Positions 42,265 through 54,257 of a stretch of 64,000 bases of DNA are shown piece by piece. Location of the stretch: contig RQTK01000032.1 of NCBI GenBank assembly GCA_003991915.1, positions 795,009 through 859,008 of the forward strand. Direction: 5' to 3'. The notes beneath the pieces were generated by a model. The model was not told the DNA's origin. It worked only from the letters and a program-made list of their open reading frames with translations, and made no database searches. Origin of the DNA: Elysia chlorotica. Lineage: Eukaryota > Mollusca > Gastropoda > Plakobranchidae. The translations under genes were made by a program, and so were the position numbers. Positions within the stretch are counted from its first letter, which is position 1; every line of letters begins with the position of its first letter.

Positions 42265-42319
<55 letters not shown>
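42265..42319. repeat. Poly(G) tract, 55 nt
   Basis: An uninterrupted run of G. It is capable of forming G-quadruplexes, and the complementary strand is a C run. The length in the assembly is uncertain because such runs are error-prone. Frames across it give poly-Gly or poly-Pro and are not genes. Confidence 0.93.
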
Positions 42320-42320
<1 letters not shown>

Positions 42321-42771
42321 CCCAGACTCACGAGCCACCGATTTATTCAAATATAAATGAAAATTTGTTTAGAATGGAGCGCTCGATATGGAAATTAGTA
42401 TAACATCCTTAGAAAATCATTGATGATTAAGAAAAAGGGAGTAGAGTGGTTTCCCTTAGCCGAGAGCATTACCCTTACAGATTGCGAAGAAATCAGCGAA
42501 ATGATAGGTGCAGTTAGGAAGATTATTCACCTATTTTACTGTATTTAACAGTCATATCATATAATTTTAAATTGTCATGAATCTTTCCTAAAATTTGTAT
42601 CCATAGTCATAATGTAACTTTGAATATTTACAAAACCCATACGTTTACAAGTTTTATGCACCTTCTAATTTGCTTAAGATTTTTCAGTTCTTTCGACGTT
42701 CTTCGGTTATATGCGTGATTTGTCACTGTTGCTATTAATTTCACTCTTATTCTCTGTCTGCCTGTCTCCTT
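42320..42771. other. Intergenic stretch, nothing recognised
   Basis: AT-rich unique DNA between the G run and a TC array. Confidence 0.55.
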
Positions 42772-42870
42772 TCTCTCACTCTCTTCCCTCTCTTTCTCTC
42801 TCTCTTTCTCTCTCTCTTCATATCTCTCTCTTTCTCTCTCTCTTCATATCTCTCTCTTTCTCTCTCTCTA

Positions 42871-42910
<40 letters not shown>

Positions 42911-42911
42911 C
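42772..42911. repeat. (TC)n microsatellite with a repeated TTCATATC interruption
   Basis: Imperfect TC tract. A 32-bp higher-order unit that includes CTTCATATC occurs twice (near 42815 and 42847), so part of the tract was duplicated as a block. Confidence 0.92.
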
Positions 42912-45429
42912 CCTCGTCTCTTCCTCTCATCTAGTCATGTTTATGGTTCTTGAGCTATCAATTTATTACGCATTCTTTCTGATCAATCCCTGCTCTCTCG
43001 ACCGCCTACCACTTCCCTCTTTCCTCCTCCTTCAAGTCTCTCTCGTTGACAGTTTACATTTGCTTGAAGAAAAAGGCATTATCGATACACGGATACAAGG
43101 CAGCTCAGCAACATCGACTGGGAGAAATCGCGTTAGTTAACTGCTAAAAGTAGCAAGGTGCTGCAATTTAAAGGTCCGGGTGATTGTCAGGCGCGACACA
43201 TCCCGTGTGTCAGCTGTCACCTGGTCTTTGTTTCCTTGTTTGTTTGATGCCAGGGCCGAGTCACTGTATTCCCAGCAAATACCTGCGCGACTGGCAGCCA
43301 TGGGAGGGTCGCGTGAGTGTTGATGAGACAATTTTCACTGAGAAATGCGCGATGATTAGGGCAGAGGCTTATGTTGTACTAAATTCAAGCACTATAAATA
43401 ATGTTTTTGACTCTAAGATGACATGGAATTTGAAGGAACCCCAGGTTAAATAAGATCACCTATGATTTCAGTACCTATTGCAACATACCCTAGGCAGGAT
43501 GTTTTTTTTTCTCGCAGTGAAATGTCTTTGGCCCAACCTAAAAACCCTTTGACGCCACCTTTCTGTCAGATTTGTGACATTTTTTTCTTCTCCCTCCCTC
43601 GCTCTTTATATATCTCTCTCTTTTTCTCTTTTTCTCTCTGTATCTCTCTCACTCCACTCTCTAACTCTTTTTTTTTTACTTTTGATGTCTGCCTCCAACC
43701 CCACGGAACATTGTACCTTAACTTTTTTTAAAGCTAAATTTTTTTCTCCCTATTTTCTACAATTTTATTCGGTACCATAACAACTTTGCTTTTCACGTTT
43801 TTCTTATCTTTACTTCTTATAATGACTGATTTCTGTGAGCAGATTTATAGAATTATGATACGACTGTTACATTTTCTGAGCAATAGTTGTTTTTTGTTTT
43901 GTTTTTTGCCTCGCTCTCTTTCTTTTTTTAAACTATTATTGATTATACCGTCAAAGTATCTGATTAAAAAAAAACGGTTCTTAGATAGAGGATTGAAATG
44001 AAAATTTAATAAGCTTGCGTTAGTAAGCTGTTGCCTCAAAGTGAGTCAGATTGGTTTGTCATAAAATACGCCTTAGAGTAACCTGAGCCTAAGCCGTCGG
44101 TAGTCTGTTGCGTACGTGCTAATCTTGACTTTTATTTTCTAAATAGACAAATGGCATAATTTTATATAGCCACATAAAGCGACGCAATTACAAAGCTACT
44201 TTTAAAAGTTTCTAAAAACGAATGTGAACCCACTTTCCTGTTTAGTAAAATGTCTTTTTTTTTGAAAAATTTAAAGTTTAAAAGAGCCTCGGATTCGTTT
44301 CCTTGTTGACTGGGGTCTCACATTTTCTGTTATGTTATTTTCAACACATTGTTTCCTTTTCGTAACAACACGACTAGCCACTTCATCTGCACAACCATAA
44401 CCAGACTCTTTAACATAATATTGTAGGCCTTTTTTCGTGATTTCTTTGATAAAATTTGTATAAACTTTTAGTATTGTCTGCGATAGTGTCGCCTACTGTC
44501 TACCGCAACGTAATACCTATTGAAATTTTCCTACTAGTAATTAATTTGAATCAGGGAGAAAGATTGTGGGGTTTTTTTTTTATAAATTAGATTTTTTTTT
44601 TGCATACTTGAGGATGAAAAAAATCCTAGTGAAATAAGACCATACATAATTGTTTTTGCACAGTTTGTGTTTAAACATTTCTTGACTAAATAATTCAGTA
44701 TTTTATATGGCTTAATGTTGTCAAGCAGTATTTGAAATATTGTTTTTGTTTAGTTATGTGTCTTGAAAATAAGACTGAAAAGATATTTTATAAAATTAAT
44801 CTGAAATGATGGAAGATAAATTTGATTAAAAAAATTAAGTTGCTACCCAAAAAATAAATAGGGATCGTATGTACAAAGCCACAGTAACGTTAGACTTCTA
44901 ATTAGCCTTCTTATTCTTAAACCTTAGGGGGTGTTGTAAGCTTAATACAGAGTTGTAGGTGTCACCTTTGGTATACCCCTTAAAGAAAATCATTGCAACT
45001 TTTTTTTATCAAAGCGTAACCGCAGCACATCGATTTTTGCTTCAAAGTCCATCTCACATTGCCCTTCTTGTTCATTTTTCTTGTAAATCGGCCCGACTCA
45101 TGGTTCGCATTCCTCCACGTTCTGGGACACTAGCGTCTTGATCAGAACGCAGGGTCTAGGTAAATATCAAGTCAAGGGTAGGACAAGTATCCTTAATTTG
45201 CAGAAGCATCGAGCATTTCAACGGAGACTGTCGCTGCTTGTACTTTCTCTTGCCGAGACTTTACATCCATGCTTTATTCTGTAAGACCCGTGAAGAGAGA
45301 TAAATGTGTTTTTAAATTGTGTGATTCAAATAATTTCAAAGGCTAGGTTGGTGAAAAATCTGAAATGCCTCACCAAAAAATATGAAAGAAAATAAAGAAA
45401 AACATAGAGTGATTTATTTGTGATTGATT
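42912..45429. other. Intergenic stretch with a motif-dense island
   Basis: Positions 43160-43330 form the island described separately. Weak TC-rich sequence lies at 43585-43665. The rest, to 45429, is AT-rich unique DNA with no gene recognised. Confidence 0.5.
43160..43330. promoter_or_regulatory. Motif-dense GC-richer island
   Basis: TGTCAGCTGTCACCTG at 43208-43223 combines two E-boxes (CAGCTG and CACCTG) and two TGTCA (TALE/Meis-type) words within 16 bp. Forkhead-type TTGTTTCC (43228-43235) and TTGTTTGTTTG (43236-43246) follow directly. A reading frame (43184-43453, plus) crosses it without any known motif. A cis-regulatory role is inferred from motif density only. Confidence 0.3.
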
Positions 45430-45545
45430 GGATTTGAAATCTTCTAGATTTCCCGAAGAGTTCTTCACGGAGATAAAAAGGTGGAATCTGAGGATTAAAC
45501 CTTGACCAACTTTGTTCAAATAACTTATCCACCAAGCAACAAGCG
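45430..45545 (-). mobile_element. SINE family C-like copy, decayed
   Basis: On the minus strand GCTTGGTGGATAAGTTATTT (tRNA-like A-box side), then AGGTTTAATCCTC (decayed B box), then CTCTTCGGGAAATCTAGAAG. The last block matches AGCTATTCGGGAAACCTAAG of the 58.2-kb copy at the same distance from the head. Confidence 0.6.
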
Positions 45546-45708
45546 CTCTTTGTAAGTTAGAAAAAAAGAAAATACATACATTATGTGTTAAGCCAAATTT
45601 TAATATTTGATTTGAAACAAAGCGTTTCTGTGCGATAAAAAACACTGACTTTTTCGATTTGTAAAAAAATGTAATGGTGGCAAAAATAAAAAGGAAAAAA
45701 TGAATTGT

Positions 45709-45713
<5 letters not shown>

Positions 45714-45792
<79 letters not shown>

Positions 45793-45811
45793 CCTCTTTC
45801 TCTTTCTCTCT
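45714..45811. repeat. (TC)n microsatellite, two blocks
   Basis: Two pure TC runs separated by TTTTTTCC, followed by a decayed T/C-rich end. Confidence 0.95.
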
Positions 45812-46314
45812 TTAAAAATATCTTGTTATATAGCTTCAGTCTCCTTCTAAAGTCTGTCACTCGCTGCATACATTAACTATAAGCCCAGAAACTGCTAAAT
45901 CTATCTCAAAATGCCTACAACAGTCCTTTATCTCGAAATAACATCTTGATTTCAGATACTTTGCTCTCTTCCTGTATTTATTTGTTTGTATTTCTCAGCC
46001 ATTCCTCAATTTGTTGTGACTGAACAGACTGACATTACGCAGGGATGAAAATATATTACAACTGCCGTCTAGAAAATGAGACGTAAGTTTTGTTGACGAA
46101 ATGTGGAAAACAAATGGGGAAACAAGAGCTATTGCTATGCCCTCGAGATGATCCATCAATCAATGTATGCTACGATCAACACACAAGAGAAACAAACCTT
46201 TCAACACTTAAGTAGTTTTCAAGCTCATTGCGGTTTTAGTGCTGTTGAATCCTGTAAGAGGTGGTGATGAAAGAAACTATGAATAGACGGGCACATAGAG
46301 TGTTTCTTTTCTCG
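45812..46314. other. Intergenic stretch, nothing recognised
   Basis: AT-rich unique DNA. Confidence 0.55.
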
Positions 46315-46317
46315 GGC

Positions 46318-46425
46318 AACTGAAACGGATAGCGCTGTGTACTGACAGCAGGAGGTCCGCCATTCGAATCTCAGCCGGTACCCTCATCAAGTACTTTTAC
46401 GAAAATTTAGAGTACGTTTTGTGTT
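46318..46425 (+). mobile_element. tRNA-derived SINE, family C, tandem copy 1
   Basis: GATAGCGCTGTGTACTGACA followed by GCAGGAGGTCCGCCATTCGA and ATCTC is tRNA-like, with a B-box-like CATTCGAATCT at 46361-46371. It aligns with copy 2 about 120 bp downstream (CTGTG.TGAC.AGCAGG.GGT, then TCGAATCTC, then GTA..ATTTA.G). Confidence 0.6.
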
Positions 46426-46429
46426 TATC

Positions 46430-46560
46430 TAATGGACGCCTGTGGCTCAGTAAGTATTGCTCTGTGCTGACTAGCAGGGGTTTGAAACCTCGAATCTCGG
46501 GTGGTGGCCCCGTCACTGTAGGAATTTATGGAAAACTGAGGGAATGTAAATCTCTCAAGA
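46430..46560 (+). mobile_element. tRNA-derived SINE, family C, tandem copy 2
   Basis: A good A box TGGCTCAGTAAG lies at 46442-46453 and a B box GGTTTGAAACCT at 46479-46490, with normal tRNA-like spacing. CTGAGGGAATGTAAATCTC follows, comparable to CCTAAGGGATGTAAAAC in the minus-strand copy at 58.2 kb. This is the best-preserved head in family C. Confidence 0.72.
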
Positions 46561-46949
46561 GATTACTTACTTTCATTTGTTTCTTCCTAAATAGAACAGC
46601 TCTCTGTCAACTCAATAATAACGATCAACGCTCTCGGTGTTTATTTGTTTGCTTTATATTTAACGTCTGTACAATGCAGGCCATATATCAATGCCTTCAT
46701 TGTGTTTTTATCTCATTTTCGAATGACTAAAACTTAAATAAAAAGTATTTTAAAATAGCTTCAGTTTGTTAAAGCTGCATAGGCTGAATTATAATTGTGT
46801 AGTGTGTACCATAACTTAATATATTTATTTAACGTTCACACAACCTGGAGACCATACGTAAAGCATGGACGAAAAAACCTTTCGCTGCGAATAAAAAATG
46901 AATCCTACTGAAACGTAATTACTTACCATTTAGAAACACTTACGAAAAC

Positions 46950-46952
<3 letters not shown>
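46561..46952. other. Intergenic stretch, nothing recognised
   Basis: AT-rich unique DNA. Confidence 0.55.
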
Positions 46953-47004
<52 letters not shown>

Positions 47005-47098
47005 CTTCTCTCTATGTCTCTCTCTATCGCACTCTCTCACACACGCACGCACTCTCTATCTCTCTATCTCTGTCTCTCTGTCTCTCTCTCCCTCTCTC
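46953..47098. repeat. (TC)n microsatellite, imperfect on the right
   Basis: A pure TC run to about 46993, then TC with TATC, TGTC and CACACGCACGC interruptions. Confidence 0.94.
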
Positions 47099-47641
47099 TT
47101 TGTTTTCTCCCTTTTTTGTTTTGTTTTTGTTTATAATTATTTCAATCCTTCCAAAATGTGTAGATGTACGAGATCTCAGAAAAAAGAAATAACCATTTGA
47201 TTTTGATTTAAAATCTGTATTATCTCGCTCATACCAATAGCCAGCCAGGCTGTGATGAATAAAGTACCACTGGTTATTCTTCATCCGGCCACATAATTGT
47301 GCAGTATGTCACGACTACGCTCAATTTCATTTTTGAATTTTCTCCTAGACAAACATGTTTTTCCTTTTTTTTTTAAATCATTTACTTATTCTAAGAAATT
47401 TTTCCGTTGATTTTTAAGTGTTTATTATGAATAAATTGTAATAAATCCTTTTTTAAATGTTGGCTTCTTTTATCAAAATCAGTGAAATCTTTCTGCTCGA
47501 GCAAGATTGCGTAGTCTAAATCAGTAGGCATGAATCGTGGGGACGTTAGCGCGTTTAAATGCCATTTTTTTAACTACAGGACCGACCCAGGCGCATTGTT
47601 TTCTCTTTGAAGAAATTAATTAATTAAGATTGTTAAGTCGT

Positions 47642-47656
47642 GGGGGGGGGGGGGGG
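47642..47656. repeat. G run, 15 nt
   Basis: An uninterrupted G run 28 bp to the left of the CAGA array. Confidence 0.93.
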
Positions 47657-47680
47657 CGTAGAATTTTAGAAAGAGAGAAA

Positions 47681-47817
<137 letters not shown>

Positions 47818-50065
47818 GAAACCGGCAAAAGCCAAAAGATAAAATAGGCAGAGAGGCAGACAAGCAAACAGATAAATCAGCTGAGAAAAGTTTTTTCGAC
47901 ATCGTGATTCGTATGTTTTAAAAAATTTGCTTTAGGACGAAGAGCGAACTGAGATGTGAAACACCCCATTTCTACGGCAATCCTAGGTGAGAAATAGTGA
48001 GTTTAGTACTGTGGGAATTCGAAACGTTTATCGACCTGCCCACTTCAGGATGTCTCAATTGCTGGTAACGAAAGCAAGGCTAACCTGATCTACAATGCTC
48101 TTGAGAAGGGTTGGGGGGAAGTGGGGTTATGGGGGATAAAATAGAACATGAAAGATACCCTTAAAGGAATATTTTTAGCATACAGCTAAAAATATGGGTT
48201 GCACAAGCTCCTAAATTCACCGAATATTACAAATATTTTAATTTTACTGATCAAAGTAGTAACCCAATAACTTTATTTACCTGAAAGCATTCAAAACACA
48301 TGTAACAGGTTGAGACTTACGAACATTATTTCCTTAATAACCTGAATCATTCTAACATTTTTCAGAGATTTATAAACATAGTGATGCAAGATCTCTGTAG
48401 ACGATGTCTCAATTATATCTAAGACCGTTTACTTTTAACTGGACCAGAGAGTCGGGGAGTGTAGCGAGTGCAGTGTTAGGCTTCTAGATGTGTAACGGAT
48501 CCTTAAAACGCTGTATCAACCAAGAGCCTAGAGCATAATCCGTTTTCCACATGTTATGAAATTGTTAAACTGATGTTTGTGACAATTGAAAACAAGGTAA
48601 CAGAATTATGGAAAAATCTACTTTGACTATGGGCCGTTTTAAAACAATAAACCCATGTATGTTTGTACATACAATACCGTTCATATAATCTCCAGACTTC
48701 ACGGTAACAATTCTATCATCTGTAAAATAAATAATTTTGCTTATTGCAATAACCATCGATTTAAATAAATTATTTCAATGGATGTGGACGCAAAACTTAG
48801 TTAAAACACTTGAAAATTTATATTATGAACGTTTAGTTCATGTTGACTGTTTCTCTTTCAAAGAAGCTTCAGAGATATTGTTTAGTTCCATCTAATTGTA
48901 CGGGACTATACAGGATAGCACCAGTTACTACTCTATTCTGAAATAGAACATACCTCTCTATTTATTAGAATACCAAGTGTGTGCAGGAAAAATTATCTAG
49001 TTTAGAATTGAAACACATTTAAATTATCTTACCTATTTAAAATAATTGTGTCGTAAATTTAAGCATAATAATACTTGTGTTTCCTCTGGGTTTCACTGAT
49101 TTTAAAAAAGATGAAACAGATTGGCAAGCTCACCATTTACAAACACTTTAGACGCGTGTTTTGTAAGAACATGAGAAGGAGTGAGTAAAAAAAAAAAGAA
49201 CAACCGGCATCCCTAAAGACCAATGGAGCGCTTGTAACACAGTTCAAACTTTGGTGCAAACTCGTTTGCTTTTACGCTAGTAATTGTGAGAGCGGTAATT
49301 GCAGTCCTAACGATTGAGAAAAAATCATACAACATGCAGCAAGAACAATTCATTTTTACTTACTTTATAATCCATTGGTGCAGAGGAAAATCCAAACAAG
49401 AATAAATAACTTGTGTTTTTGTTGATGAGATTTGTTGAAAGTCCGGTGTAACACAAAATAAATCGTTTCACCAATACTTTGCACTTGGGTAATACTTAAA
49501 TTAACACTTTTAATTAAGCACCAAAACACAAATATATCCCGTTTTGTTTCAACTTTCACAGAAAGCAATCTAAATAAACATTCAACCAAACAGAGAGGCT
49601 GGTTCACAAACAGGACTGACTAGGTCCTCAAATACTTAAGACTACCATCACACGGATATCGTGCACGGAAATGTGATAATATAATTTCATCCAGAGATTC
49701 ACAATAAGAATAATTGATTCCCCCTCCAATACAGAGTTGTTCTGGGAGGTCGCTCCAGGCAGAATGGAAGTGGCGGGATAAGGCAGGAGCGCTACAGGAG
49801 AGTGAAGGGGGGAAGCACGGGTCTCAGCCCAGGCACGCTCTCCTACAGACAGGGTCCCAGTTTCGGGGGAAGGGGGGGTATAGATACAATGAGGGAGGGG
49901 TTGTTGTAAGAGATGAAACTAAAGAGGGATGAAAGTGAGAGGAGGGGGTATTATGTACATGCGATTTTGAAAAAAGAAGAAATATGTGAGGGAAAAAATT
50001 GAGGAAATTTATAAAAAAATGTAACAAAAGAAGACAAAAGTAAAGAGAAGGAGAGGGAAGATATG
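47818..50065. other. Intergenic stretch, one GC-richer patch
   Basis: AT-rich unique sequence, except about 49730-49880, which is GC-richer with G runs at 49864-49877. No gene was recognised. Confidence 0.5.
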
Positions 50066-50243
<178 letters not shown>

Positions 50244-50608
50244 GAGGGAACTTAAAAAATAGATGATCGGGGGATTGTTTACATAATATTTTGCAATAAA
50301 AGAAAGCTGTAAAACATGAAGGAAAAAAAACCTAAGAAATTAAAAAGAAACAGAATAAAAACAAAATAACGCAAGGACATGAAAGCAAACAGTCCTGGAA
50401 AACGAGGAAGATTAAACATTTCAGTAAAAGAAAAAGAAGAAATGGATATCCTAAAAATGTCCGAAATGTATTAAAACGTGGACCTTAAAAGAGAAAAAGA
50501 AAAGGGTTACGGGTAAACAGATAGACAGACGGATATCGACAGTGAAGAAGACAAACACTTAGAAAGGAACTCAATAGATAAGGAAAACACGTCAGCACCC
50601 CAGTCAGT

Positions 50609-50609
50609 A

Positions 50610-50676
<67 letters not shown>
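50609..50676. repeat. (GA)n microsatellite, pure
   Basis: About 33 GA units ending sharply at TCTCGCGTTAG. Confidence 0.97.
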
Positions 50677-50679
<3 letters not shown>

Positions 50680-52009
50680 CGCGTTAGTTCCGCCATCACT
50701 AGAGGATTACCAGAAGGTCTCGGAACCCTGGCGTTTCTTCCTGCTGCTTTCTTGGTTACGTTCTCGCTTTATTTTTGGACCGTTTATTGAACACATATCA
50801 TTTTTTTCTTCGGTCAAAAACTCTAATTTAGGCATGGATTTTTTCCAAGAGACATCTTTGACGTTGTTAAAAGATTAATTTTCTGCTCAATATCCTTTTT
50901 TCGTGATTAAACAGGTTAACCTTGGTAGCACTGTAATATGATTTTTTTTAGTTGCACTGCCTATATTTCATTTTCTCCGTTTATCATCCGTTATGTTAGC
51001 AGTGACAAAACAGCCCCCGTTTGAAGGTATTTAATTACGGCATTTCAGGAGATTAAAACAGAGTAACGCATGTTTTAAAGCTGTCAAGCTACATCGCAGG
51101 CTTCAAATGTTGATGTGTAGTTTACAATAGAGGAATGTGGCTTTGAATACTGTTTAATTGTGGTCGTATGAATTAAGATAAAAACTTGGCAAGATTTGAA
51201 AGTTTTGTTAAGATTGTTTGTAAATGGAGGAAGAAGCGTTTTAAGTATGGTATGTAAAAATGTGTGCACGAGGTATGTCAAAAATAACCTCCGTCACAGC
51301 ACATACCTGTATTGCTAGCAAAAAAATAATATCAATGGCTTACTATGAAGAATTATGGAGCAAGTAATATAGACCAATTAGAAAAGGCATGTTACTTTTC
51401 AAAACATAAATCCAAATATCTGTTCCCTTCCTAGCCACGGTGCGCTAAAGTCAACGTTAAAATTTTGAAATTAATATAGCCTTTATGATACTTAACTGCA
51501 ATAATTGTTATCTAAAGTTATACTAAGATACGATGTAACCAAGATTTTAAAAATTATGCAATAAAAGATTTGGTATTTAACAAGCTAAAAAATCATATAG
51601 TTTATACGGCACAAAATGATTAGTAACAAAAATGCATGAGTGTGATAATTATGAAATTCGAGCGCATTACCAGAAAGCCTAAGATGTGCATGGATTCGTG
51701 AAACAAACACCCACAACAGGAACCTAATGGACTAAGCTTCCAAAGCATTATACTGTGCTATTAAATTATGTAAAACTATTTTTTTTTAAAGCTAATTCAT
51801 GAGAATTTTGCGTCCCCAATGTTTCTACGCCTAGAGCTCAGGACTGATCTGTTTGGGAGAGAAAAAGAAATATGAGTTGCTTTCAACACACTTTTCTCCG
51901 CCTGTGTGATGAACCAACAGTTACAATCTGATAGAAAGATCGGCTATGGAGAGTCATAATGCATTGGTAAATGAAAAAGTGGAGTGGGTATGAAATACCG
52001 GCTCAGAAC
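50677..52009. other. Intergenic stretch, nothing recognised
   Basis: AT-rich unique DNA. Confidence 0.55.
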
Positions 52010-52088
52010 AGTGATAAAGACTGCCATTCAAACCGCGCACCTCCCACTCACAATACAGAGCACCAACCAATTGAGCCAGAGGTGCTAC
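52010..52088 (-). mobile_element. tRNA-derived SINE head
   Basis: On the minus strand an excellent A box TGGCTCAATTGG (52068-52079) is followed by TTGGTGCTCTG and a B box CGGTTTGAATGGC (52023-52035) at tRNA-like spacing. The body beyond the head is not clearly alignable to the other copies. It could be a SINE or an isolated tRNA pseudogene; the arms are too imperfect for a functional tRNA. Confidence 0.68.
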
Positions 52089-52431
52089 AAGTAGTACAGA
52101 TCAAAGCAGCAAGGCTTCCTCTGAATACTCTTACTGATATATTGGCAGTCTTTGTGGTCTTGGCATAATTTCAGCCTGGTCAGGACTAGCTCACAACACC
52201 ATAAGCAGGAGTGTCACACGATATATAATTATGATACAATCAAACTCGAAAACCACCCAATCTCCGGATACGCTTAAAAACATTTCCTGAGAACGACCAG
52301 TTTCCTACTTTGACTGTAAGATAAATTACACGCACGCACGCAATCCCACCAGATTTTTTTAACAAGAGTCAATAATTTTTTCTGACTTGACTTAGCAAAA
52401 TTAAACAAGCATGGAATATGATATCACGTGT
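52089..52431. other. Intergenic stretch, nothing recognised
   Basis: AT-rich unique DNA with a short ACGC run near 52331-52340. Confidence 0.55.
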
Positions 52432-52523
52432 TACAATTTATCGAGTGTCTAAAAGAAAACAGGTTAAAAATCTACTATACAATTTATCGAGTGTCTAAAT
52501 GAAAACATGTTAAAAATCTACTG
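52432..52523. repeat. Tandem duplication, 46-bp unit, two copies
   Basis: Units 52432-52477 and 52478-52523 begin TACAATTTATCGAGTGTCTA and end AAAAATCTACT. I count about three or four differences, so the duplication is fairly recent. Confidence 0.93.
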
Positions 52524-54079
52524 TCTTTCTATGAGTTCAAATACCTGTGCACCTACTGTCTCTTTAATAAATATAAAGTTACGTTTTTATTAAGCTTTGA
52601 GAAACTTTTTCACCACCTCCCTTAAAGCAGTAAGCAATATTTAGAATCAATAAATAATTAAAAAATATAACCTTTTCCCTTTGTTATTAATGAAAATGAG
52701 TGTAAGAATAATATGTGAATCTTTTTACTACAGGACGTTGAATTCGCATAAACTTTTATACTTTTTTTTCTTTAATTAAGATAGTACACGTATCGAATTG
52801 GTATTACGTTAAAAACAGTACCAACCATGACCCATGTTTATTTCAAAATAGTCTTTTAAAGTTTTTAAACTGATACTTAATTTTGTGGTGAAGTTGTTTC
52901 AGTAAGAAGGTTCTTTTATTGTACTTCAAGGTATATTCAACGATTTTCTTGAGTATCAACACTATAGCTTATCTTAGTAGACAGAATAACATAGATTTTT
53001 GGGTCTATTAGGGGTAAAGTTAACACTTGAGTTCTCAGCTGTGTATAGTCATGTATGTGTGTGTTTCCCTTTTGCTCTCTGAAATTATTGTTGTTTATAA
53101 AAAGTTTATGAGTATTAAGTAATTTTATTTTTTTAATAATATAGTCTATGCTAGTGCATTCCTTTAAATATGTTCAATCGCATACATTTTTCTATTCAGA
53201 TTGTATAATCAGAGGCGCAATCTTTTGTGTATCCCGATTCATAAACCAGTAAAATTAATTTTCTCTTTACTTAATGCATTACATACACTGTCGCCACTGT
53301 TAGAGTTTTTTTTAGGAAATAATGCACGGGCATATCATTTTATACTTTTATATTATTTTCTACAACTCTTGATTATTCACAAAGAGATTATCAAAATATT
53401 TTCAAATGCCCATTGTGAAAGGGGATGCGAGATATATCATTATGTGTATGGATGGGATCCTTTCGTTATAATATGGACGTATCTGAACTTAGTAATAATG
53501 GTTGCTACTTAACCTAATACACCGATAAGCACATCTTCGCTATCTCTGTTTATCAGCCTGCTTATGTACTCTTTCTCTTATTCTTCGATCTCTCCTTACT
53601 TTTTTTATATTATATCTATCTCCTTTCACTCTCTCTTTATCTGTCTATCCAGTCTCTTTTCGATCCTTGTATGTGGTATAATCTGATTTATGAAGGTTTG
53701 CATAATCACTACCTACACAAATGCATAGCTGATATTTTCAACATTTCTAAAAACTCAAGTAAAAATGCATGAACAATATTTAATGATATGATCAGAGCCC
53801 TTCCAATGGCCTACTCCAACTCCTCACCCCCTCCTACAGCGCAACTTGTTAAGCTCTTTCCTCTTTCCACCGTCTGTAAAATTCCATGCTCCATGCTGTT
53901 GTCTTAACCTTTACATTATTTTATCAGCCGCACAGTGGAAATCCATGCTTGTTTTGTTTGATTTTTGTTTTGTTATTCTTTTTGGCCCATGGCAATGTTT
54001 GATTGTTTAACTATATCTATGCCTTGAATTGCTCACAGAGTTGGAAACCCGTGTATGATCAAGCGTGAGTGAATCAATG
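52524..54079. other. Intergenic stretch, nothing recognised
   Basis: AT-rich unique DNA. A 103-codon frame at 53201-53512 (plus strand) has hydrophobic AT-driven composition and no motif that I recognise. Confidence 0.5.
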
Positions 54080-54219
54080 AGTTTGTTGATCTCACAGTTA
54101 GCATAACTAACATCACAAAGTGCATTACACACTTGTATATATATATACATGTATATATATATACAAGTGTGTAATGCACTTTGTGATGTTAGTTATGCTA
54201 ACTGTGAGATCAACAAACT
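54080..54219. repeat. Perfect 140-bp palindrome (70-bp arms, no spacer)
   Basis: Left arm 54080-54149 and right arm 54150-54219 are exact reverse complements over all 70 bp, with the centre TACA/TGTA. Each arm has 50 bp of complex sequence outside and a (TA)n core inside. The next outer base pair (54079 G with 54220 T) does not match. As DNA it could extrude a cruciform. If transcribed it would fold into a single long hairpin. No target-site duplication is evident. A (GT)n tract follows at 54239-54257. Confidence 0.97.
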
Positions 54220-54238
54220 TGTATATGTATAAATATAG

Positions 54239-54257
54239 TTGTGTGTGTGTGTGTGTG
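54239..54257. repeat. (GT)n microsatellite, short
   Basis: Nine GT units shortly after the palindrome. Confidence 0.9.

Noticed and set aside
42062..42360. Poly-Pro and poly-Gly proteins
   Set aside because: The homopolymer comes from the 55-nt G run; the flanking residues show no family and the run length is unreliable.
52010..52088. Functional tRNA gene on the minus strand
   Set aside because: The A and B boxes are the best in the window, but stem pairing by eye is poor, so it is listed as SINE-like.
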